This document shows positions 1-8,448 of a stretch of DNA of 52,337 nucleotides, one piece after another. Each line of letters opens with the position of its first letter. The first letter of the stretch is position 1. The DNA is taken from positions 1 through 52,337 of the forward strand of contig NZ_BJND01000049.1 of the NCBI RefSeq assembly GCF_006539505.1, given 5' to 3'. Under the pieces are notes generated by a model that was given only the letters and a program-made list of their open reading frames with translations, ran no database searches and was not told where the DNA came from. Both the position numbers and the translations under genes were made by a program. This stretch comes from Streptomyces spinoverrucosus. Its GTDB lineage: Bacteria > Actinomycetota > Actinomycetes > Streptomycetales > Streptomycetaceae.

Positions 1-432
1 CTGGCGGCCGCCGCACCCGACCCCAGGGTGTGCAAGCGGGACTGGGACCGGGGCGAGGGCGTCGTCCTGCTGGAGGCGGGCCGCTTCTGGGACGTGCTGA
101 GCGTTCCCGACCAGCTGGGCCTGCTCACGCTGGACCTGCTGTGGCGGCCCGCGCTGCCGGTGCCGGGCCCGACGCTGGTCGACACCGCCGCCCACCGGGT
201 CGGCTTCTTCCTGCCGCCGGACCCGGACAGCAAGTGGATCGGCGCCGGGCTGCGGCACGCGGGCCGGGGGTCCTGGGTGGCGGTGCCGCCGCCGTACCGG
301 TCCACCCGGTGCCTGGAGTGGCTGATCCCGCCCGACGGCACGGGCGCACTGCACTCGCCGACCACCTTGGAGCTGGCACTGCGTCAGGCGAACAGCAGCC
401 TCTCGGTGCTGGCGCCACTCTGCGGCACGTAA
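1..432 (+). CDS. Hypothetical protein, C-terminal fragment (possibly primase/polymerase-like)
   Basis: The frame is open from the first base and ends at a TAA at 430-432, so only the last 143 residues are present and the start lies outside the window. There is no signal peptide or membrane segment. A stretch reading GSWVAVPPPYRS followed by LEWLIPP loosely resembles the VVAPPS..Y.W core of small bifunctional primase/polymerase-type proteins of Streptomyces, but this is weak. It runs in the same direction as the conservon, separated by about 200 bp. Its function is not established from this fragment. Confidence 0.6.
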   Translation: MAAAAPDPRVCKRDWDRGEGVVLLEAGRFWDVLSVPDQLGLLTLDLLWRPALPVPGPTLVDTAAHRVGFFLPPDPDSKWIGAGLRHAGRGSWVAVPPPYRSTRCLEWLIPPDGTGALHSPTTLELALRQANSSLSVLAPLCGT

Positions 433-634
433 CAACTCACCCAGGACGTCAACTCCACTCGCCTGCACGGCAATTCAGACAGTTGCCACGGAAGCGAACA
501 GAGAGCGGACGGATTCGAAGCCAAGTCTCATCACTCCGTGCGAGATCGGTCGCCGCCGGTTGTACTGTGCTGCGAGTGCCTCGCCACCGGGGCTTCGGAT
601 TCCGTCCTGCCCGACCTCTCCTGGAACCGTTTCG

Positions 635-2032
635 ATGATCGAATTACCGGACCTGGTTGCCGGCGCGCTCACCGCCGGCACACTGTCCGCGCTCGCCCTC
701 GGTGGCGGGCTGATGCGGTCCCGTCGGCAACAGGCCCAGCAGCGGGCCGAGATCGCCGCCCTGCGCCGCCAACTCGACGGCACCCTGCACGCGTTCACCG
801 CGGAGGTCGGACACCTCGCCGCACAGCGCATGCCGGCCACCGCCCGGCAGCTGGACCGGCCACACATCACGGTGCCCGGCCCACGGCAGCCGCATCTCAC
901 CGGCACCCCGCTGGGCGGTGCCCTGGAGGACGTCCTGGCCGCGCTGCGCGTGGAGCTGACCGCGCAGCGCACCCGCATCGACGCGGCCGCGCAGGCCGGG
1001 ATGCGGGGCGCCACCCGGGAGATCCAGGCAGCCCTGTACCGCTTGCAGGACGCCCTGCGGGCGCTGCAACAGCGCTACGACGACCCCGAGTTGGCGCAGA
1101 CCCTGTTCGAGCTCGACCACGAGAACGAGCAGTCGCTGCGCCGGGCGCAGGTCGCCGCGGTGGTGTGCGGGGCGTGGGTGGGACTGGCCCGCGAGGAGTC
1201 CCACCTCGTGGACGCGGTGACGGGTGGTCAGGCCCGGCTCGCGGGCTACCACCGGGTGCGGGTGCACAACCATCTGAAGCCGGGCACCGCCCTGGTGTCG
1301 CACGCCGTCGAACCGGTGGCGATCATCGTCGCCGAGCTGCTGGACAACGCGCTGCGGCACTCCGCGCCCGACACCGACGTGACGGTCAACCTGGAGCATG
1401 TGCACCACGGGGTGTGCGTCACGATCGACGACGCCGGGCTCGGCATGACCCAGGACGAACGGGCCCGCGCCCAGCGGCTGGTGGCCGGTTCCGAGCCGAT
1501 CCTGCTGACCGACCTCGGCGATCCGCCGCGCATGGGCCTCGCCGCGATCGGCCAGCTCACCCGGCAGTTCGACCTGAGCGTGGACCTGTCCTCGCCCTCC
1601 CCGTACGGCGGGGTGCGCGCGGTGCTGCTGGTCGACAGCCACCTGCTGAGCCGGATCGACCCCGAGGAGCGGCCACCCGCCGCCGGCGCCCCGCGCTCGA
1701 CCCGCCGGGCCGAACCGGCCACGTCCTCCCCGGCACACGCGTACGGCACCGAACCGGACGACGCCGCCTCCGGCGCCGTATCCCGGCACGACGGACCGCG
1801 GGACGCCGGGGGGCTGCCGCAGCGGCGGCGCCGTACCCGGGCCACCGCCGACAGCGAGCCCGCGCCCCGCCGACCGGCGCGGCGACCCGAGGAGGCCGCG
1901 GCCGCGCTGGGCGCGCTGCAGTCCGGTACGGCGGCGGCGCGGGCCGTCGCCCGGGACGGCGTGCCCGAGCGGGCCGACGAAGCGACCAGCGACACCGACC
2001 AGACCGACTACGAAGGGGGAGCGGCTCGATGA
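635..2032 (+). CDS. cvnA: Conservon sensor-kinase-like ATPase CvnA
   Basis: This is the first gene of a four-gene conservon, whose products are thought to form a membrane-associated complex resembling a eukaryotic G-protein system. The 465-residue product starts with a short hydrophobic segment (residues 5-24, rich in A, G and L) followed by a charged, coiled-coil-like stretch. A HATPase_c domain lies near residues 225-345: N-box AELLDNALRHS near residue 232, then DDAGLGM and a G2-like loop. The C-terminal ~120 residues are disordered and rich in R, A, P and E. The ATG at 635 is preferred over an upstream one at 560 because the hydrophobic segment then begins at the N-terminus. Codon 4 is the rare leucine codon TTA. 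Its stop overlaps the cvnB start (ATGA). Confidence 0.9.
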   Translation: MIELPDLVAGALTAGTLSALALGGGLMRSRRQQAQQRAEIAALRRQLDGTLHAFTAEVGHLAAQRMPATARQLDRPHITVPGPRQPHLTGTPLGGALEDVLAALRVELTAQRTRIDAAAQAGMRGATREIQAALYRLQDALRALQQRYDDPELAQTLFELDHENEQSLRRAQVAAVVCGAWVGLAREESHLVDAVTGGQARLAGYHRVRVHNHLKPGTALVSHAVEPVAIIVAELLDNALRHSAPDTDVTVNLEHVHHGVCVTIDDAGLGMTQDERARAQRLVAGSEPILLTDLGDPPRMGLAAIGQLTRQFDLSVDLSSPSPYGGVRAVLLVDSHLLSRIDPEERPPAAGAPRSTRRAEPATSSPAHAYGTEPDDAASGAVSRHDGPRDAGGLPQRRRRTRATADSEPAPRRPARRPEEAAAALGALQSGTAAARAVARDGVPERADEATSDTDQTDYEGGAAR

Positions 2033-2451
2033 CCAGCCGCGATGCGGGCGACACGGCGTGGGTGCTCGAACCGATCCTGCAGGTACCGCACGTCGTGGCC
2101 GCCGTCCTGCTCACCCGGGACGGCCTCGTCACCGGGTACACCGACGCGCTGTCGCAGCCGTCGGCCGAGCGGGTGGCCGCCATCACCAGCACCGTCCAGG
2201 GCGCGTGCCGGACGGCCGCGGCGGCGTTCGCCGACCGGGAGCGGGCCGAGGTGCGCCAGGTCGTCATCGAGTCCGACCACGGCTACGTCCTGATCGTGCC
2301 GACGGACCACGGCACCGTCGTCGCCGCGTACGGGGACGCCGAGGTGCGCCTGGACCTGCTGGCGCACCGGGTGCACTCGCAGGTGGCGCGGCTCGGTGAG
2401 AAGGCGATGGCCGCGGCGCCCCGAGGAGCCGACGGCGGCCCGTCGGCATGA
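2029..2451 (+). CDS. cvnB: Roadblock/LC7 family protein CvnB
   Basis: This 140-residue protein has the roadblock/LC7 fold pattern: a buried strand VVAAVLLTRDGLVTGYT at the N-terminus, a long helix, and strands around VRQVVIESDHGYVLIV and GTVVAAYG. Bacterial members act as regulatory partners of small Ras-like GTPases, in this case the product of cvnD downstream. The ATG overlaps the cvnA stop and is preceded by a purine-rich GGGGGA-type ribosome binding site at 2013-2019. Its own stop overlaps the next start (ATGA), so the operon is translationally coupled. Confidence 0.92.
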   Translation: MTSRDAGDTAWVLEPILQVPHVVAAVLLTRDGLVTGYTDALSQPSAERVAAITSTVQGACRTAAAAFADRERAEVRQVVIESDHGYVLIVPTDHGTVVAAYGDAEVRLDLLAHRVHSQVARLGEKAMAAAPRGADGGPSA

Positions 2452-2810
2452 CCGGCCGCCCAGGCGGCCGTCCCCTGGTTCCCGCGTATCTGTCGACGGG
2501 CGGCGTGGCCCGGCCGAGCCGTGACCGGCTGGAGCGGCTCTCCGTGCTCACCGGCACCGGCGAGGCACCGCCCGCCGATCTGCCGGCCGCTCAACTGGCC
2601 CTGCTGGACGAGCTGGCCGACGGTTCGCTGACGGTGGTGGAGGCCGCGGCGCTGCTCCGGCTGCCGGTCTCCGCCGTGCGGGTGCTGGCGGCCGGTCTCG
2701 TCGACCGGAACCTGGTGCTCGCCCGCGCGCCCATCCCGCCCGCCGAAGGGTTCGACCCCGACCTGCTGAAGAGAGTGGCCGATGGCCTGCGCGCCCTCAA
2801 GCACCCCTAG
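2448..2810 (+). CDS. cvnC: DUF742 protein CvnC
   Basis: The 120-residue product has the DUF742 layout: a short N-terminal stretch VPAYLSTGG, a central region, then a winged-helix-like segment ELADGSLTVVEAAALLRLPVSAVRVLAAGLVDRNL (shown in the protein around residues 46-80), which is typical of the family. The biochemical role is unknown, although in conservons it is always found between the roadblock and GTPase genes. The ATG overlaps the cvnB stop. The 3' end overlaps the start of cvnD by 29 bp. Confidence 0.9.
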   Translation: MTGRPGGRPLVPAYLSTGGVARPSRDRLERLSVLTGTGEAPPADLPAAQLALLDELADGSLTVVEAAALLRLPVSAVRVLAAGLVDRNLVLARAPIPPAEGFDPDLLKRVADGLRALKHP

Positions 2811-3390
2811 CGGCATCCACCTCCCCGACAGCGCCCGCGAACTGGTGAAGATCCTGGTCGCGGGACCCTTCGGGGTGGGCAAGACGACCCTGATCGACTC
2901 CGTTTCCGAGATCCGTCCCCTGCACACGGAAGAGCACCTCACCGAGGCGTCGGCCACGGTGGACGACCTCGCCGGGGTGCGGGAGAAGTCGACGACCACC
3001 GTCGCCATCGACTTCGGCCGGATCAGCCTGCCCGGCGGGATCGTCCTGTATCTGTTCGGCACGCCCGGACAGGAGCGGTTCCGCTCGCTGTGGGACGACA
3101 TCGCCTACGGGGCGCTCGGTGCGCTCGTGCTGGTGGACAGCCGCCGGATCGACGCCTCGTTCGACGTGCTCGGGCTGGTGGAGGAGAGCGGGCTGCCGTA
3201 CGCGGTCGCCTTCAACGCCTTCCCGGACGCCCCGCGCCACTACACCGAGGAGCAGCTGCGCACCGCCCTCGACCTGGACGCGGGCACGCCGATGGTGACG
3301 TGCGACGCCCGGGAGCGCGACTCCTCCATCGACGCGTTGCTCGCCCTGGTCCAGCATCTGATCGACCGCCACCCCCCGGAGCGCCGGTGA
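2782..3390 (+). CDS. cvnD: Conservon Ras/Rab-like GTPase CvnD
   Basis: The 202-residue protein carries a P-loop GPFGVGKTT (residues ~32-40), a conserved TTTVAIDFG switch-I region and a G3-type FGTPGQERF motif (residues ~93-101), which mark it as a conservon small GTPase (MglA/Rab-like). The usual NKxD G4 motif is not intact; the corresponding position reads FNAFPD. The ATG at 2782 lies inside cvnC. A later internal start would remove residues just before the P-loop, so the first one is kept. The stop overlaps the GTG of the following P450. Confidence 0.92.
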   Translation: MACAPSSTPSGIHLPDSARELVKILVAGPFGVGKTTLIDSVSEIRPLHTEEHLTEASATVDDLAGVREKSTTTVAIDFGRISLPGGIVLYLFGTPGQERFRSLWDDIAYGALGALVLVDSRRIDASFDVLGLVEESGLPYAVAFNAFPDAPRHYTEEQLRTALDLDAGTPMVTCDARERDSSIDALLALVQHLIDRHPPERR

Positions 3391-4625
3391 CCACCTATCC
3401 CCCTGCCCAGCAGGCCTTCTCCCGTTCGGCGCCCGTGCGGCTGTGGGAGGACGGCTTCGCGCTGGATCCGTACCGCTACTACGCCGACCTGCGCGCCCAG
3501 GGCCCGATCGGCTGGGCCGAACTGGCGCCGGGCGTACCGGCGTACGTCGTCGTCGACCGGCGGGCCGCGCTGGATCTGCTGCACGACACCGAGACGTTCT
3601 CGCACGATCCGCGGCCGTGGGAGGCGACCGTCGCCGACGACTCGCCCGTCCTCGGCATGATGCGGTGGCGGCCCAACGCGCTGTTCACCGACGGCGCCGA
3701 CCATGTGCGCTACCGCACCACGCTGATCGACACCTTCGACCTGGTCGAACCGCACGATCTGCGGGCGCGGGTGCACCGGGCGGTGCATGTGCTGGTGAGC
3801 CGGTTCGGGCCGCGCGGCGAGGCCGATCTGGTGGGCGACTTCGCCCGGCCGCTGATGGCGCTGGTGTTCAACAGCCTGTTCGGGCTGCCGGACAGCCAGA
3901 GCGAACGGCTCAACGCCGCCCTCGGCAAGATGATGGAGGGCGGCGCCGATGCCGCCGAGGGCGAGGCGGAGTACAGCGGTTACGTCCTCGAGCTGATCGC
4001 GGCGAAGGCCGAGCAGCGCGGCAACGACCTGCCGAGCCGGCTCCTGGACCACCCGGCGGGGCTCACCCCGGAGGAGGTCGCCTGGCAGGTGTTCCTCACC
4101 CTCGGCGCCGGACACGAACCGACCGCCAACCTGGTGTCGAACGCGCTGTCGCGGATCCTCGGCAACCCGGACTACTACTCGACGCTCACCAACGGCGCCC
4201 GGCCCGTGATGGACGCGGTGGTGGAGGTGCTGCACCACGAGACACCGCTCGCCAACTACGGCATCCACTTCGCCCGCAAGCCCCACTCCTTCCACGGCGT
4301 GTGGATCCGGGCGGCGGTGCCGGTGGTCATCTCCTACGGTGCGCTGGCGTACTTCGCCGAGCAGGAGCACGGCGACGCCCGGCATCCTGGGGACGCCTCG
4401 CACCTGTCCTGGTCGGCGGGACCGCACGCCTGCCCGGTCAAGCAGCACACGCTGCTCATCGCCACGGAGGCGATCGAGCGGCTCACCCAGTGGCTGCCCG
4501 ACCTCGAACCCGTTCTGCCCCGGGAGGGCCTGGCCTGGCGGCCGGGTCCGTTCCACCGGTCGCTGACCGCGCTGCCCGTGCGTTTCACCCCTCGCTCCCC
4601 CGACCAGCCAGGAGACCGCCTGTGA
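3387..4625 (+). CDS. Conservon-associated cytochrome P450, CYP157-like, lacking ExxR
   Basis: The GTG at 3387 overlaps the cvnD stop and gives a 412-residue protein. The haem-binding loop is present in reduced form (SAGPHACPVKQ; Cys near residue 349), as is the I-helix GAGHEPT. The K-helix position that is almost universally ExxR reads E-V-L-H (Glu near residue 280, His near 283). The CYP157 family of streptomycete conservons is known to lack ExxR, which together with the position and the CYP154-like partner supports that assignment. The haem loop is also atypical: the usual Gly two residues after Cys is Val. The substrate is unknown; the protein may have a non-oxidative or regulatory role. 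Confidence 0.88.
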   Translation: MTTYPPAQQAFSRSAPVRLWEDGFALDPYRYYADLRAQGPIGWAELAPGVPAYVVVDRRAALDLLHDTETFSHDPRPWEATVADDSPVLGMMRWRPNALFTDGADHVRYRTTLIDTFDLVEPHDLRARVHRAVHVLVSRFGPRGEADLVGDFARPLMALVFNSLFGLPDSQSERLNAALGKMMEGGADAAEGEAEYSGYVLELIAAKAEQRGNDLPSRLLDHPAGLTPEEVAWQVFLTLGAGHEPTANLVSNALSRILGNPDYYSTLTNGARPVMDAVVEVLHHETPLANYGIHFARKPHSFHGVWIRAAVPVVISYGALAYFAEQEHGDARHPGDASHLSWSAGPHACPVKQHTLLIATEAIERLTQWLPDLEPVLPREGLAWRPGPFHRSLTALPVRFTPRSPDQPGDRL

Positions 4626-5857
4626 CCGTGCCCGACCACATCGACCGCTTCGCCATCGACCCGTTCGGATCCGACATCCCCGCCGAGAGTGCCCGACTGC
4701 GCGCCCTCGGCCCCGTGGTGCCCGTGGAGCTGCCCGGCGGCATTCCCGCCTGGGCGCCCACCGGCTACGACGTGCTCAAGGAACTGATCCTCGACCCACA
4801 GGTCAGCAAGGACCCGCGGCTGCACTGGCGGTTGTGGCCCCAGATCGGTGAACACCCCTCCTGGGGCTGGATCCTGGGCTGGGTCGGCGTGGTCAACATG
4901 CTCTCCACGTACGGCGCCGACCATGCCAGGCTGCGCAAGCTGGTCTCGCCGAGCTTCACCCACCGGCGCACCGAGGCGATGCGCCCGCGCGTCGAGGCGG
5001 TCACCTCCGAACTGCTCGACGCGCTGGAGACGGCCGGGACCGGTGGTGACGTGGTGGACGTGAAGGCCGGGTTCGCCCAGCCGCTGCCGATGCGGATCAT
5101 CTGCGACCTGTTCGGCGTGCCGGACGAGATGCGGGACGACACCGCGCGGATGATCGCGGCGATCATGGACACGTCCGACCCGAGCCCGGAGCACGCGGCG
5201 TTCGTGCAGCAGCAGATCGGTACGGTGCTGCCCGCGCTGATCGCCCACCGCAGCGAGCACCCCGGTGACGATCTGACCACCGAGCTGATCCGGGTGCGGG
5301 ACGAGGACGGCGACCGGCTCAGCGACGAGGAGCTGCTCTACACGCTGCTGCTGGTGATCGGGGCCGGGTTCGAGACGACCGTCAACCTGATCGGGAACGC
5401 GGTGGTCGCCCTGCTGCGGCGGCCCGAGCAGCTGGCGGCGGTGCGGGCCGGGGAGATCGGCTGGGACGCGGTCGTGGACGAGACGCTGCGGGTGCACCCG
5501 TCCATCGCCTCACTGCCGCTGCGGTTCGCGGTGACGGACATCAAGGTCGGGGACGTCACCATTCCGGCCGGGGACGCCATCATCACGACGTACGCCGCCG
5601 CCGGGGTCGATCCCGCGCACTACGGTCCGGACGCGGACGTCTTCGACGCCACGCGCGGCGCGGACGACCATCTGGCGTTCGGGATCGGTGTGCATCGGTG
5701 CATCGGCGCGCCGCTGGCCCGGATGGAGGCGCTGACCGCGCTGCCCGCGCTGTTCGACCGCTTCCCCGAGATCCGGCTCGCCGAGGGTGAGTTGCGGCAG
5801 GTGCCGTCGTTCATCGCGTTCGGCTGGCAGGAAGTGCCGGTACGGCTGCAGGGGTGA
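4622..5857 (+). CDS. Conservon-associated cytochrome P450, CYP154-like
   Basis: The GTG at 4622 overlaps the stop of the preceding P450; a second GTG lies two codons downstream. The 411-residue product has all classical P450 signatures: I-helix GAGFETT, K-helix E-T-L-R and haem loop AFGIGVHRCIGAPLARME near the C-terminus. CYP154 enzymes are commonly paired with CYP157 in conservons, as here. The six genes from cvnA to this one form a single coupled operon. No ferredoxin gene is attached, so electrons must come from elsewhere. Confidence 0.92.
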   Translation: MTVPDHIDRFAIDPFGSDIPAESARLRALGPVVPVELPGGIPAWAPTGYDVLKELILDPQVSKDPRLHWRLWPQIGEHPSWGWILGWVGVVNMLSTYGADHARLRKLVSPSFTHRRTEAMRPRVEAVTSELLDALETAGTGGDVVDVKAGFAQPLPMRIICDLFGVPDEMRDDTARMIAAIMDTSDPSPEHAAFVQQQIGTVLPALIAHRSEHPGDDLTTELIRVRDEDGDRLSDEELLYTLLLVIGAGFETTVNLIGNAVVALLRRPEQLAAVRAGEIGWDAVVDETLRVHPSIASLPLRFAVTDIKVGDVTIPAGDAIITTYAAAGVDPAHYGPDADVFDATRGADDHLAFGIGVHRCIGAPLARMEALTALPALFDRFPEIRLAEGELRQVPSFIAFGWQEVPVRLQG

Positions 5858-5878
5858 GACCGGGTGCCGCCCGGGGCG

Positions 5879-5901
5879 CGACCGGTCCCCCGTTCCGGTC
5901 G
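5879..5901. terminator. Bidirectional hairpin between convergent genes
   Basis: The arms CGACCGG (5879-5885) and CCGGTCG (5895-5901) are perfectly complementary around a 9-nt loop, just after the stop of the CYP154-like gene and upstream of the end of the convergent pucR-type gene. There is no T-tract, as is usual for actinomycete terminators. Confidence 0.55.
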
Positions 5902-5984
5902 TGCCCCTGCGGCTCGCGTCGAACCTACGTGCACGGTCGGCTCATTGTGAACCGTGTTCATGCCCGTTCGGGCGCCGGGAGGAC

Positions 5985-7508
5985 TCAACCGTGCACAGGT
6001 GCGTCCGGATGGCCCGGTTTCGCCCCGTGCAGCGCGGGCTGGTCAAGGTCGCCGAGCGCCAGATGGGCCAGCACGACCTCGTAGAGGTCACTGCCCCCGG
6101 CGAGCAGCTGCCGTTCGAGTACGGGCTCGGCGCTGCGTACGTGCTCACGCACCGTCTGGGCATGGACGCCGAGGAGGTGCGCGGCTCGCTCGGCGTTGCC
6201 GCCGGCCGCGATCCAGGTGCGCAGGGTGCGGCGCAGGTTCCGGGTGTCGCTGTCCAGGCGGCGCAGGAGTTCACCGGCCCAGGTGTGCAGGGCGGGCCCG
6301 GCCAGCAGGTCGGCCAGCCGGGTGTCCGCGCCGCCGTGGCCGCCGGGCTGCTGGTCGAGGCCGGCCTGGGTGTTCATGGCCAGGTGGACGGCGGCCCGGA
6401 CGGTGAGGTCGGACAGGTCGGTGCCGAGCAGGCCCTCGACGCGTTCCATGCGGGCGCGGACGGTGTTGCGGCTGACGCCGAGCACCGCGGCCGCGTTGAC
6501 GGCGGTGAACTCCAGGCCGAGGCGGACGGTGGCGAGGAGTTCGGCGCGGGTGTGGTGCGGCAGCGCGTCGAGGGGACGCAGGACCCGGGCCGCCCAGTCA
6601 CGGAGGGCGGCCGGGTCCATGAGGCGTTCGGGGTGCGTGCGTTCGGCGTACACCGCCGCCTTGTCCGGGCGGAAGTGCGCGACGGCGAGCGCGCTGACGG
6701 CCTGGCCGTAGGCGGTGGCGGTCTGGGCGAGGCTCTGCCGGGCGCTGCCGCCGAGGAAGGTGCCGGGGCGGCCGCCGACCAGCGCGCGCAGTTCCGCGGC
6801 GGCGGCCTCGCCGGGCGTCACGACGATCACATGCGAGTCGACGGCGGGGCAGCGCACGACGAGGGCCTGCTCCGACGTGGCGGCGAGGCACTCCTCGGCG
6901 AGCCGGTCGCGGTCCTCGGGGCGGCTCTCGGCGACGTAGACGCAGGCCGTGTCGGTGTCGAGGAGGCCGGGCCAGAGTCCGGCGGCGACCCGGCGGGCGG
7001 AGACGGTGTCCTCGACCATGAGCAGTTGCAGTATCGCCAGCCGCAGATCCGACGTGGCGCGGCGCAGGCGCTGTCCGGCCGCCGCGCTCTCGCGGGCGCG
7101 CAGCAGGAGTTCGAGCACGCCGGCCGTGTGGGTGACGATGTCGGCGGTGCGCCGGTCGAAGGGGGCGGGGCGGGTGACGGCGAGGACGCCCGCCGTCGCG
7201 GGGTGCGGGAGGTCGACCCTGACCAGCCTCAGGTGGCGTCCGTGGTCCTGGAGTGCGGCGGAGGCGATCCGGCCGTTGGTGATGTCGGCGACCAGGGCCT
7301 CGTCGAGGGGGGTGCGGGTACCGGCGAGGAGGGCGCCGGTGTCGTCCTGGAGCGCCACGTCGGCGTGTGCGGCGTCGGCGAGCCAGGCGACGACCTTGCG
7401 GACGTCGCGCCCGGACGGCCGCAGATGGTCGAGCAACTCCTGCGCCCACGTCGCGTCCACGCCGTCGGCTCCGTCCGCGCGACGGCCCTCGCCCTCTCGG
7501 CCGGCCAC
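5985..7508 (-). CDS. PucR-type transcriptional regulator with two C-terminal HTH motifs
   Basis: The GTG at 7508 follows a strong GGAGGGAGG purine tract; the open frame continues upstream but without good start signals. The 507-residue product has an N-terminal sensory region and a PucR-type C-terminal HTH (AAAVLGVSRNTVRARMERVE, around residue 370). About 90 residues later a second, similar HTH occurs (ERAAHLLGVHAQTVREHVRS). CdaR/PucR regulators usually respond to small metabolites. The gene is divergent from the YrdC/Sua5-like gene. The duplicated HTH may let a monomer bridge two half-sites. Confidence 0.85.
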   Translation of the reverse strand: MAGREGEGRRADGADGVDATWAQELLDHLRPSGRDVRKVVAWLADAAHADVALQDDTGALLAGTRTPLDEALVADITNGRIASAALQDHGRHLRLVRVDLPHPATAGVLAVTRPAPFDRRTADIVTHTAGVLELLLRARESAAAGQRLRRATSDLRLAILQLLMVEDTVSARRVAAGLWPGLLDTDTACVYVAESRPEDRDRLAEECLAATSEQALVVRCPAVDSHVIVVTPGEAAAAELRALVGGRPGTFLGGSARQSLAQTATAYGQAVSALAVAHFRPDKAAVYAERTHPERLMDPAALRDWAARVLRPLDALPHHTRAELLATVRLGLEFTAVNAAAVLGVSRNTVRARMERVEGLLGTDLSDLTVRAAVHLAMNTQAGLDQQPGGHGGADTRLADLLAGPALHTWAGELLRRLDSDTRNLRRTLRTWIAAGGNAERAAHLLGVHAQTVREHVRSAEPVLERQLLAGGSDLYEVVLAHLALGDLDQPALHGAKPGHPDAPVHG

Positions 7509-7706
7509 GTCGTCTCCCTCCCTCCTGCGCCGCACTCCGCGCCCGGGTCGGACACGTCGGTCGGGGACGTTACCCCAAGGGCAGCCGGGGTGCGCTGCGA
7601 CTTTCACGAGGTGGACCGGGCGGTGGGGGTGCGAAACGGGCGGGAAACGGGCAGGTGGCCGCCCCGTCGGCTCGGCCACCCCCGTCCCCAGGCATAAGCT
7701 CGGCAG

Positions 7707-8327
7707 ATGGCGAAGTACTACGACGTGCACCCCGACAACCCCCAGCCGCGCACCATCGCCCAGATCGCCGACAGTGTCCGGTCGGGGGCGCTCATCGCAT
7801 ACCCCACCGACTCCTGCTACGCGCTCGGCTGCCGACTGGGCAGCAAGGACGGCATCGACCGGATCCGGTCCATCCGCCGGCTGGACGACCGGCACCACTT
7901 CACCCTCGTGTGCCAGGACTTCGCGCAGCTCGGCCAGTTCGTACGGGTCGACAACGACGTGTTCCGCGCGGTCAAGGCGTCGACGCCGGGCAGCTACACG
8001 TTCATCCTGCCGGCGACGAAGGAGGTGCCGCGGATGCTCCAGCACCCCAAGAAGAAGACGGTCGGCGTGCGCATCCCCGACCACGTCGTCACCCAGGCGC
8101 TGCTCACCGAGCTCGGTGAACCCCTGCTGTCCAGCACGCTGCTCCTGCCCGACGAAGAGGAGCCGATGACGCAGGGCTGGGAGATCAAGGACCGGCTCGA
8201 CCACGTCCTGGACGGGGTGGTCGACTCCGGGGACTGCGGGACGGAACCGACGACGGTGATCGACTTCTCCGGGGGCGAGGCCGAGATCGTACGGCGCGGG
8301 GCGGGTGACACCACGCGGTTCGAGTAG
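7707..8327 (+). CDS. Threonylcarbamoyl-AMP synthase-like protein (YrdC/Sua5/YciO family)
   Basis: The 206-residue product matches the YrdC/YciO fold: the N-terminal strand GALIAYPTDSCYALGCRLGS, an IRSIRRLDDRHHF segment corresponding to the KR..P..P binding region, and the C-terminal TTVIDFSGGEAEIVRRGAG that closes the pocket. YrdC/Sua5 enzymes make threonylcarbamoyl-AMP for tRNA t6A37; the spacing and length here look more like the YciO branch, whose role is less certain. It is monocistronic, with the start ATG at 7707. Confidence 0.9.
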   Translation: MAKYYDVHPDNPQPRTIAQIADSVRSGALIAYPTDSCYALGCRLGSKDGIDRIRSIRRLDDRHHFTLVCQDFAQLGQFVRVDNDVFRAVKASTPGSYTFILPATKEVPRMLQHPKKKTVGVRIPDHVVTQALLTELGEPLLSSTLLLPDEEEPMTQGWEIKDRLDHVLDGVVDSGDCGTEPTTVIDFSGGEAEIVRRGAGDTTRFE

Positions 8328-8448
8328 CCGGGTCGGCGGGGCGCGGCGCTCAACAGGGCTCTTACCCGCGCGTGTCACGATGGCCGCCGTCGGGCCCGTC
8401 GAGCCGCCGGGCCCCTCGTCGTCGACCACGCAGAGAGGCAGCCCAGCC

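Noticed and set aside
560..634. Upstream ATG start for cvnA
   Set aside because: It would add 25 residues without family character before the hydrophobic segment; the ATG at 635 fits conservon kinases better.
5787..7697. Long plus-strand open frame opposite the PucR-type gene
   Set aside because: Low-complexity composition and antisense to a gene with two clear HTH motifs.
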